Origin: Bugulina stolonifera
Taxonomy: Eukaryota > Bryozoa > Gymnolaemata > Cheilostomatida > Bugulidae
DNA: 64,000 nt
Assembly: GCA_935421135.1 (NCBI GenBank)
Contig: OW285193.1
Span: 13,998,099-14,062,098 of the forward strand
Direction: 5' to 3'
Shown: one piece after another, positions 14,147-32,995 of the stretch
How the letters are laid out: each line of letters begins with the position of its first letter
Position numbering within the stretch: position 1 is the first letter of the stretch
Translations under genes and position numbers: made by a program
The notes under the pieces: model-generated
Database searches by the model: none
Told to the model about the DNA's origin: nothing
The model's input: the letters and a program-made list of their open reading frames with translations, nothing else

Positions 14147-17100
14147 ATGTCAAAAACAGCAAGTACAGCGCAAGAGGTGCATAAGAAATTGAAGAACGCA
14201 AGCGGCCACAGAGTTAAAGGAAACCTCATTCTCACCAAACCAGAGATCAGACTATTGGTGGAGGATAGAGAGCAAATGGAGGCAGAACATGACTATCTTA
14301 GATACTTGTTGAACTTTAGACACAAGGTATAAATTCATTGTGATTCAAGGCAGGCATATCATATGTGTAATTGTGGTGTCTGGTGCGTACATGTTTGTTT
14401 AGCCATTTGGTATGTGGTCCTTTCCTACATGTATTTCAACAGCCATCTGACAAAACTGTTTTGTATAGCTATGTATATTAGACATACAAGTACAATTGTA
14501 TATCCGTAGATTTTTCTTATTGACTGTTCAATATCTAAGCATTGTACTGTGCAATACCAAGCTTGCAGTGTACTGTAATGTACATGTATAATGTATTATG
14601 CATTTCTACTATCTTACTACAGGGTATAGAATGTAAGGAACAGAGATTAAGATGGCTGCTAGACCAGTCTCCATCAGAAAGAATTCAGACACCTGTTACT
14701 AAGATGCTCTTTGAAAGCATGGTTCTCCAGGAAATGCTCAGGCTCGCAGTGAAGACTTGTGTAGACCAAGCTGGAGCCAATCACGTAAGTCTACCGTATT
14801 GTTCGATATGCTAAAGTTTCATCAAGTTATTACCATAACCACAGCACATACACCACGCAATATCACGCTAGGTCATTGGGTAGATGCTCAGACTAGGTAT
14901 ACATGTATATGTTAGGTAGGCCCTATATGGTAGTGTATTTGATAAAATAGTGTTAAGAACTACTGGAATAGGAAGTTTATAAACATCTATTTTTGCAGTT
15001 GAACATTGATGCCACAGGTTCTGGCATCCCAGGCTTCTACACAGCCTTGAAGCCAAATATGAAGCTGTTAAAACTTCCCTTTGACACTGAACTAAAGTGG
15101 TAAGATAACTCTAGCTTTCACAGTTTATCCAATAGGATGTAATGTAACAGGTCATTTATCCTTATGCACTGCATCATATTCCTTATTTATAATATTTGAA
15201 CTATTAAAATGTATCTACCTGGTCTACAAGTGTAAGAGTAGTAGGAGGTAATATTACAATATTTTGAACTTACTTCATAGGGCAACTAGACTTTCATTAT
15301 GGGTCGGAAAGCAGGCCGAACCCCAGCCAGTATTTGCACCTAGAAGGAATAGTGTAGTCATAGCCAAGAAGAAGGGGGCCAAGAATGGGAGACGTCCAAC
15401 CGGTGCAGCTCTCAGCCGATCCACCGAGTTTGTGAGAAAAAAGCAATCTGGTAAGTCTTGGTATGTCGTCTTGACTGGGGAGGCTTTATATCATTGTTAT
15501 GCTGTATGGGTGTCCATAGTTGCTTCAGCTTAAGTTTTCAGACACAAACTGTTTTATTGTAGCATCAGAAATGGCATGTAACCGACTAATAGACACTCAT
15601 GAAGCAACGAGAGAGTTCCGGAGTGAATTAAGAAACGATATTTTAGAGGACAAGGTTGGAATACTTCTAGATCAGCTAGAGACGGTGAAAAACAAATGTA
15701 AGATGATTACAATTGCAACAAATTACCGTGCCACTACCTACCTACCTGATATATTGAGGTTTATTTCAAATTAAAATCCTTGTAGGGCACTTTTGAAAAC
15801 CTAAATTGACCGGCATGACCAGAGGCCATAATCACTGTGCAGGCCTATATTACTGAAGATGCACTTTTTTCATCTATATTAACTCTTTGGGAGTTTTTTT
15901 GCATTCCCCTTACTTTTCAGCTTTCAAGCCAGTAGAGTAGGACATTGTTACTACCACACATTTCTTTGTCAGCACTAGCTGCAAATCTTCATACTTCATT
16001 ACAGTACAAATTAGAATGCCATTGTGCCTCAATACATGGTAATACAAAGCAATAAGTGAGGTGAAGTAATTATGCATTTAAATTTACAATGTAGGCTTAT
16101 TATTATTACCTGTAAAAGTAACATACAATGTGCATGTTGGTATGTTTAGGTATCAGCATATGGAGTATAACTTGAATTATGAAAATACATACGTTTGGCT
16201 ACGGCGTTAATTATCTGTTTTGTTCCGTTTAGTGTCTAAACTTGAACGACAGAATGACTCCAGAAGCAGCGTAGAATGTGAGAGTGTACAACCTCTGTAT
16301 AATCAAGTAAGCATTCACCTTTATTACACTTCACACTCTCTGTACAACCACCTGAAATATTTACATATATTTACCTCAGCTGTGTACCATTGGTTATAAA
16401 AAACTCACCGGTTTTACTGCCTGCTATTAATCTCAGATAAGAGAACAATAAGCTAAAGAGATCTGCATTTTACTGTACTTTTGGAGTAGGGAAGGCACTT
16501 CACCAAATGGCAAAGTAGCTAAAGTAGCACAGCAGCATTATAAGTGTCGATGCCCTTCTTCAAACCGCCAATGACCTCTATGGGAATTGAGTGTCCTGCG
16601 TGGAAGTCGAGAGCTCGAACCACTAGGCCACCTCTGCTCCCCGCCATGGTTATATTATACACCACACAACATATATTTATATAATAATGTCTTATAATAA
16701 TATGATTGCTATTCATATTGTTTTCAGAGAGAATACACCTTTGATTCACAAAATTTTGAAGAGCAAGACTTCAGATCAGGTAAACCTACCCACACATGTG
16801 TGTTAATGTGAAAAATCTTGAGTAAGTTGTTGTTATCTCTATCCATAACTTTTAGAGACTTGACAAAGTCTAGTTTTTAAGCAAACAGGTGTGTGAGAAA
16901 CGAAAAACAATCAAGTACATCCTACAGTTAACCTAAAGTTTAGTTTTCAAGCAGATAAGCTTAAGCACATGACATTGTAATGAGGCAGCGCTGGGTCCTG
17001 AAGCTAATGCTGGGTCCTGAAGCTAATGCTGGGTCCTGAAGCGAATGCTGGGTCCTGAAGCGAATGCTGGGTCCTGAAGCTAATGCTCTTCTTGTAGAAT

Positions 17101-18316
17101 CCATCGTTTCTCCAGAATATCTACCGCCGAGCATTCTGTTTAACAACGACTTGACGCTCCCGATATCAGAAGACGTTGCAGATGATGTTCCGAACCTTTG
17201 TCAGCTGCGAACTGAGACTGTAATTAAGATGTTAGACAATGAAACCAGCTATGACAGTGGGCCTAAGGCTAAGAAGCGGATCACATCTCCAGACTCACAA
17301 GATCTCTTGTGCCTGGTTGTTGCGAAAAAATTAAACGATGATGGAGAATGGCAGAAGTTATACACTAAATTGATGTGCATGGAGAAGCAGAGATTCCCTG
17401 CTTTAGACATATTGGGTGAGCTAACCTCCTGGTATGATATCTTATTATTTATATCATACCCTTATTAGGACATGTGTGGAAATTGAGACATACATGCAAG
17501 ACAAATAATTTGATTTCAAGTAATATGCTATTGGAATAATTATCAAACACACATGTAGTTGAGGTAAGATTGGTTTGCTTGCACTGAGTTACATGTACAT
17601 GTACATTCTAAATGATTGATGTAGTTGGGTATAAGGCCATTAGGATGCAGTTACCTAGAAAGTGTTGTAGTCATTAAGATTTGTTGTATTGTCAAACATA
17701 TTGTCATTATTCTCATTTGCTGCCTTATTATTTAACTTAGATTTTGCATAATTATGCATGTACAGTACGCGCAATCATACAACTAACAAATTTCAATCCT
17801 ACACTGTCAAAATTACTCGTATACTTTACAAAGTACATAAAACAAGCAATTTTCAGGTATTGAGCAACAAGAATCTATCATAAATAGGTGGGTTTGTTTT
17901 GTAGCCACCCCACTACTAATACATGTATAATAGAGCTCCATGGCGGGACAACTCCAAGCCAATACATACTCATAGTAAAGTAATGGTAAATGGCACATGT
18001 ATGTATATACAAGACCTGTCATTAAAATAATATTTAATGATGGTGATTTAAAGGAACATACTTTCTGCTTGTAGAGGATATAACAGCCATAGAGAAAAAG
18101 TACCCTACAGAAGAAACCAGGGCATTTCGTTCTTTAAGAAGTTGGCGCCAAGCCATCGGAGGTCAGTTAAACATATTTAACTTAAATCAAACCTTAGAGG
18201 GTATTAGAAGAAGTGACATTGTCAAAGACATCATAAAATACGAAAATCGTTTAACACAAAATACCAACAATGTTGGTAACAACTTTTGTGCCTTGTGTAA
18301 AACAGTATGGAGTTGA
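14147..18316 (+). CDS. Death-domain protein B (477 aa, 9 exons), paralogue of A
   Basis: Proposed exons: 14147-14326, 14623-14784, 14999-15099, 15281-15450, 15563-15697, 16233-16306, 16728-16779, 17098-17415, 18075-18316. They sum to 1434 nt in frame, ending in TGA. The first three exons are 180, 162 and 101 nt, exactly the lengths in gene A, and encode a similar charged helical region (compare LQEMLRLAVKTC here with LLNILRMAVKDS in A). Residues about 359-455 are the death domain, split by a phase-1 intron as in A: LNDDGEWQKLYTKLM, then LRSWRQAIGG and LEGIRRSDIVKDI. The middle has basic, lysine-rich stretches (residues about 165-185) that could be a nuclear localisation signal. It lies 1.1 kb behind gene A on the same strand, so a tandem duplication. 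The partner is unknown. Confidence 0.75.
16545..16647 (-). mobile_element. tRNA-derived SINE head, fragment
   Basis: Read on the minus strand, the stretch GGAGCAGAGGTGGCCTAGTG followed by GTTCGAGC resembles the acceptor and D-arm of a tRNA, including an A-box-like TGGCCTAGTGG. Translated, it gives the GGLVVRALDF-type peptide that recurs in invertebrate gene predictions contaminated by such SINEs. No convincing B box or cloverleaf is present, so it is not a functional tRNA. It lies in an intron of death-domain gene B. Confidence 0.5.
16990..17084. repeat. 19-bp tandem repeat, five copies
   Basis: Five copies of GCTGGGTCCTGAAGCTAAT (two with G for T at one position) end 13 bp before the acceptor of exon 8 of death-domain gene B. 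The array therefore occupies the branch-point region of that intron, and copy-number changes could alter splicing. Confidence 0.92.
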
Positions 18317-19049
18317 TTTGATTGTACTATAGATATTATATATACATGCTAATACTAATTAGATTATGTATGTAGTAAAGATGATATAAACACTCACAGA
18401 TTATATTATGTTACATTTTTGACAAACATGCAGATGTTCACTTCACTCAGTAAATGACATGTACATTTTATATAATTATTTTAAGCCAGTTGCAATAATG
18501 CTATAAATACAGTCATACATGTAAATATAGTTGCAAATGTAAATGCAAATGTTATCATACCTTTGATTGAGGAATTTTGTTGATATTACCAGTGTTACCA
18601 AAACTAGTTGTATAGTTGTACATAAAGGTAATATATATACATGTATATGGTTGATGGTGCACATATGATGTAGCACTACATAAGGTACATGCATATTATA
18701 CATTGCTTGTAACATAATACAAATGTACCATGTATAAATGTATATTCAAATAATTGTTAATTACTCATGCTATGATTTTTGAACAGGGTGTGTTTTATTG
18801 GTATTGAACTGTTTAATAAAATAGATGCATCTACTACAGTAAAAGTTCAAAGTCTACTAGGTTGATGAGTTCAAAAGACAAGAGAGGCTCTATGCGAATA
18901 CCATGATGTTCTAAAATGCTTCTAGTACATCAGTAATACCTGTATGTTAGTAGACATTCACAGACAGGTTCTTGACAATACCAATAAGCTAAACAGCAGT
19001 TAGTACTAAGCACTGAGCAGTAGAATATATTGCTACTTGAGGTATGGAG
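18317..19049. other. Intergenic region between convergent genes
   Basis: Space between the stop codons of death-domain gene B (+) and the hydrolase (-). It holds an AATAAA at about 18817 for the forward gene and a reverse-strand AATAAA (TTTATT near 18792) usable by the hydrolase. Nothing else is recognisable. Confidence 0.45.
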
Positions 19050-22000
19050 TTAACAAGCCCTGGTGTGATTGAGACTTAGTAACTCCTCAGGTATGAGTTT
19101 GGTGTTCTCCAGATACTGGAATGCTGGAGTGTAGTTCTGGAGAGTTCCGATAAGGAAGGCAGACATTGCACCAGATACATACTCATGGTATGCAGGGTAC
19201 ACCCTTGACCAGTTGCCCACTGTCTTACAGAAATGTCCAATGTGGCAAGCTGTAAACACAATGACTGCATTTATGTTAAACTAAATAAGGGCAACTATAT
19301 TTCTAGTAGGGCGTTTATTGCTGGATTTTAAAATATATTAGGTCTTTTAAAGAAAACGATTTTTCTTGACTAGTTTGAGAGTTATGCCTCCTTGACCATA
19401 GTCTAAAGAAAATAGTTATAAGTTTACCTACAAGCATGGTATGGAACCTTTTCTAACTTAGCTTACATGGCTAGCTATATTCCGGAAGCCACTGCCAGCT
19501 ACAAATGTATGCTGACAGCAAGTTTTATTATATTAGCATAATATGGCAGTTATACCAGGAGACAATAACGTTGGTTAAGCATCCAGTAAATAGGAACTAT
19601 TAGTATTTTTTATATTTGCAAAAACATTTCTCTTTTTCTATGCAAGGTTTCCAGAAGCTATGCATATATTTACTAAACATATAAACATATGCTTCTATCT
19701 TTCAGTTAGTGGTACACAAAAACATAGTAACCTATTGCTATTGGGTAAGTTACATGTATTATTAGTAAACTGTATATAGCAGGTGACTTACACTCCCACC
19801 AAAGTTCGTCAAGTATGTCACAGTGTCCAAAATTCTACAATAAGACAAAAGTTCTGTAATAGAAGGAAGGAAGATGTCCATTGCTATCACACATGGCTAT
19901 CTATGCACATTTGTAAACAACACTGTTTCTAAGGCTAAGATATTCTGAGACTTCATGTCAAACACATGTACATACAGCAACTTCAGTTATCCACTTTGGG
20001 CAGCCCCATGTTTTATAGAAGGCGTTGAAATCGATTCCGGGCAGTGAGCAGGGAAATGGTCCAAACTCTTCTGAGAACTGCGTACCGTACATATACGCAG
20101 GCATATTTATTCCGGGCTGCTTATTTATCTGTATGCTGAACGGCTCCATAAAGATGGTGCTCTATCAATGCATGCAATAATATAATGATTCATGATTTGA
20201 TTGTAAAGGGTTACATACATAGTATATTACATGTATACATGTCGTGCATGTATATACTATTACTGCATTGTCTGATATGCAAGCGCAGATTGTCAGACTG
20301 TACATGTACATAAAGTGTTCATATTAGTGATGTAGTAAGGTATGCTTACAAATTATCACTGTGGTACAATTTGCTGCCCCAAAGTAGGTTTCCTATGATA
20401 ATATTAACAACTCAGTACAAGGTAAGTTACACTTACATTAGCAATTGTAGCATCTGCTTGTATCATACGTAAAGTGACATCACATCCTGCGGAGTGACAA
20501 CCCACAGCTACATTCTCTGTCTGTGGTTTGACTGTCTTATTCAAGTACTTACCCAGATTTTGCTTCAACTGCACAACAAATGTTATGTTATGTATAAGTA
20601 TTATATTATGCTATGTTATGTATAAGTATTATATTATGTTATGTTATGTATAAGTATTATATTATGTTATGTTATGTATAAGTATTATATTATGTGCATA
20701 TCTTCCTTCTATTGTTCACATCATATGCACATATCGTTTCCACATTCGTATGTCTATGTAATTTTATGTAACTATCATCTAATACAGTGTAGGTCTACTT
20801 TTAGGACGTAATAATGATAGTATATTATATCGTAACTGCATATTTATGTCCTTTGACTGTAATACAGCATATAGAATATAGTGATCACATTACGTATTAT
20901 TTACGTATGATATAAACGTAACATATACCCATTTGATATGTTCTATATTCTTGTTGATGACACCATGTAGGTTGACCTCAGTTAACGCAGTACGACCCAG
21001 TAAAGGATAAAATGGGTCAACCGCTGCGACAATAAACCCATGGGAGACAACTCTCTTCAGAACATCGGAATACCACTCTGCAGGAATTATCCCCTCCGGT
21101 CCACCAGGTATGAAGTAATAGACAGGGTACTCTCCTGCCTCTGCTGGGTATATAACTAAAGGAAGACTGAGGTGAGTCATGAATCTGATATACCAATGGC
21201 ACTGCTTTACCGTTCTGAAATTTTCATCAGTCTTGCAAAAAGTGGGGAAAAGTTGGATGACTCCAGAAAATAACTGTAGTGTTGCTAAATGGTCAGTAGG
21301 AATAGGACTTGATTCTTGTCAAGACTAACTGGTGTGTTGTGTTGACACCCTATATTTTGTTGCCAGCATTACTTTCAAGAAAAATAACTTTCTTAGAACT
21401 GAGGCTAATCTGATAAGTAAATCTGCTGAATGGGAATATATATTTTCTTGATTTTTCCCCCCCAAGCATTTTCATTCAACAAAGCTTCCATGGCTGGAAC
21501 CAACTACAACTTTTAATGCTCTCATCTATTTTCTGGTTAAATCTGGTAAGTGCATGATTCTAATAAACTATTTGGAGGCCGAAACCCAAATTAACTAACC
21601 GTTTTTATATTGGTAGGTGAATACTACAAAGTGTAAATGTCATTGTTTATGCATTCGGATATTAATATAATTATAATACATTACTGTGCATGGGTGGGGG
21701 GAGGGAGAGGTTGGCCATTATTTGTACAATTAAAAATCTCCTTGCCGACAAACATCATGTAATTACTATGTATGTACATTAATACCTACCTGTGGTGTGG
21801 ATAGGTGCACTTTGATTTGCTGACAGTGTCAACGTAGCATTGCTGAGCTTGCCTATTTTATACGGGTTCAACCTCTCTACATAACTCCCATATAATACAC
21901 CACTTTGGGCTAGCAGTAGACAATATATAGCCAATGCCCATAGACATTCTAAAAATAACGCATCAATCTTCCATTTACTTACATGTACATTTGTAGATTA

Positions 22001-22341
22001 ATTATAAAGTCAAGATAGCAAGATTTAACACATTTATAAACATGCAGAATGTAATATTTCACATTGGAGAACACTTACCATGCTGCTAAATAATGTTTAT
22101 TTTATCAATATTTTGTAACTAGCATGTAAGAATGTAATGAACTCCTACTCTTGATACTTTACAGCATTTAAATGATATGGTTAGTAGGATAAATTTTATG
22201 ATGATTCACCTACTTCTTTTCCACATTTCTTGGCTTCGTACATAGACCTACGTGCAGGTATAGAAAGTCGTTTAGAAATATAACATAGTCTGCAGGTAGA
22301 ATATAGAATAATATGCTTTTACTCTTATTACCAGCAGTCAT
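19050..22341 (-). CDS. Secreted chlorophyllase-like alpha/beta hydrolase (318 aa, 7 exons)
   Basis: Exons from 5' to 3' on the minus strand: 22332-22341, 21790-21948, 20929-21155, 20437-20568, 19976-20161, 19792-19834, 19050-19249 (957 nt in frame, stop TAA). The 10-nt first coding exon gives MTA, and exon 2 supplies a hydrophobic stretch (ECLWALAIYCLLLAQS), together a likely signal peptide. The fold is visible as the oxyanion-loop-like YYFIPGGPEG (about residue 67), the nucleophile elbow GCHSAG with Ser158, and NFGHCDILDE with the probable catalytic His242, as in chlorophyllase and related lipase/acetylhydrolase families. The catalytic acid cannot be assigned by eye. Cysteine content is high, consistent with secretion. 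The substrate is unknown; an ester or lipid is expected from the family. It is divergent from CDC5L. Confidence 0.82.
20582..20694. repeat. 28-bp tandem repeat, about four copies
   Basis: Units resembling TTATGTATAAGTATTATATTATG repeat about four times within an intron of the hydrolase gene, just upstream of its fourth exon in transcript order. Confidence 0.85.
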
Positions 22342-22860
22342 GGGATCAACAGCATCTGGCAGCCTTATCTCAGCAACTTGCTACAGGCCAGGTTTAATTG
22401 AACTTTATCAGTTATAATACTTGAATAAATAGTACTATAGTTAATTTTAGATTCACATGCGTAAATGCATTAATTAACTCTAAATGGACACGATTGCATC
22501 TAAAAGAAAGATCATGTGTTATGGAGTTATCTACCCCATGTAATGAGAAGACTACTACACTACATCACGTTAAATAATTGTATAGCAGTATTTGGGAGGA
22601 GTTGTCTGCACTATGCATTACCTCTCTGGCGAAGTTTAATTCGCAGGCGAATCCGAAGAGGTTTAGCGAGTTGAATAGATTGTAATTTAGCCTGCGGTCA
22701 ACGTTTACTGGTGTTAATATCGGAAAAGTGGCATATCTCATGAAAGAACTCGTTCGAACGCATGCTAATAGAAAAAAATACAAGACATCCGTTTCGATTT
22801 TTTGAAGGTTTTGGATTTTTTGAGATATCAGCAGGAGTTTACGCAGTGACCACTGTAAAA
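22342..22860. promoter_or_regulatory. Shared divergent promoter region, hydrolase / CDC5L
   Basis: Only 519 bp separate the start codons of the hydrolase (-, 22341) and CDC5L (+, 22861). No TATA box is obvious next to the CDC5L start, as is usual for housekeeping genes. The spacing allows one bidirectional promoter, but untranslated exons could move the true start sites. The inferred role rests on position alone. Confidence 0.45.
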
Positions 22861-31559
<8,699 letters not shown>

Positions 31560-32880
31560 TTGCTAACATTTGTACATAGAACTGTTACTACATGTTGTAT
31601 AAATATCATTGTAAGCTTTTTATGTAATAACATTAGTAGAGCATTTAGTGTAATATTGGTATTATATAATGGGTTTATCATGGACTAAATAACTTTGTAT
31701 TGTCATAAGTGTATAGATTAAGTTGAGCATAACAGCCGAAGTAATAATGCTAAAACTCGGAACACTGTAGACCTAAAGGTTGTCTAAAAATAATTAATAT
31801 ACATTAAACTTGTGTGGAAGCCAGGCTGCGTCTATTAGGCGTACATAATTTTATAATTAATACTACAAAGAGTTGAGATACCAAAAATTGTGTGAATAAC
31901 CATCGACTACAGCCCTCTCGGCTAGCTAAGCAACATTGTAGAATAATTACTACTATAAATCTTTGAGTGGTTGTGACTGTAACAGCCTGTAAAATATGCC
32001 AACACTCGGGTAGTGTAGTTAACATCATTCAGTTAATATCCGGCACTTTGTTGGTATTATAATCACTCAAAACATTCTTGTTGATCCAAACCCAAATGAT
32101 TCTTCATGTTTGACAGTCTCTCCAAGTTGGGGAGGTGTATTATCGCAGTAATTATAAGTTATGCGATATGTATTTAACCAATGAGAGCATGGCTCCTTTC
32201 ACAGAGCTATAAGGTTCATTATGATCATGGTACCCATGTATAAATAAGCAAACAATTTTATTCGAAAGGAGACTTGCCCCACTCTTTGTTTGGAGAGCAA
32301 GTTGATGTACATGTATGTTGTTTTGGAGTAGGAACAGTTTATATAATATTGTTTGATTAATTTGTGGGTGTTTTCTGATGAAAGCTTGACTTGATTTAGG
32401 TGAGCAGAGATGTATTGTAGGAGAATTCTTGACCAGACAGCATTGCTTAGTATTATATCGTCATTTGTTGTGAGTTCAAAGTTTATATTAAACTTCGTAA
32501 CATTCATTTTCTCAATGAACTAAATATAGTATGGAGCCATCGTTATGCTAGATTCTCTTTCAATTCCGCTTTTGTTATTATCATTATTTATTTAACTGGA
32601 CTGAGATGGATTTCTTTAATCTATTTGGTTGATTCAAAGATTAAGGGTAGAATCTGTTTTATGGAGTTCTCCATCGAAGTATGAAACTATTAATCAATAT
32701 TTCTATAAGCTGCCAGACTCATTTACTTTGTATGTTGCAGCTCACTTGAAAGTTTTAGTCGTTATTGCTTGGCTGATGTTATTCTTGCATGCAATCTTCA
32801 ATTATAAGAAACAAAACCATTAGACTGGAATATGTTTAATCTAAATAACTCATTGACACCTACATGGTATGTTAATATGT
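31560..32880. other. Intergenic region between CDC5L and the cystine-knot gene
   Basis: AT-rich. It holds two modest unsupported open frames (reverse 32199-32507, forward 32629-32823) with no recognisable domain, start context or splice partners. I do not call them genes. Confidence 0.4.
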
Positions 32881-32884
32881 AAAC

Positions 32885-32940
32885 AGCTGGTGACAAAGCT
32901 GTGATATCACACCTGTGACCAGTTGGTATACCATATATAA
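32885..32940 (+). promoter_or_regulatory. TATA box and dyad upstream of the cystine-knot gene
   Basis: TATATAA at 32934-32940 lies 55 bp before the ATG at 32996, a good distance for a short 5' leader. Just upstream is a dyad: a perfect 12-bp palindrome TGTGATATCACA (32900-32911) nested between CTGGTGACA (32887-32895) and TGTGACCAG (32914-32922), which pair at 8 of 9 positions. A CAGCTG E-box starts at 32884. This suggests a regulated, TATA-driven promoter bound by a symmetric factor; the factor is unknown. Confidence 0.55.
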
Positions 32941-32995
32941 GAGGAGCGGTTGCTAAGTGCTGACTTAGTGTACAACAGTTTTCTAAGGCAGCACT

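Noticed and set aside
16545..16647. A functional tRNA gene
   Set aside because: Only the 5' half resembles a tRNA; no T-arm with a proper B box and no closing acceptor stem.
32199..32823. Two open frames (102 aa reverse, 64 aa forward) between CDC5L and the ligand gene
   Set aside because: AT-rich composition, no domain, no splice partners, no promoter signals.
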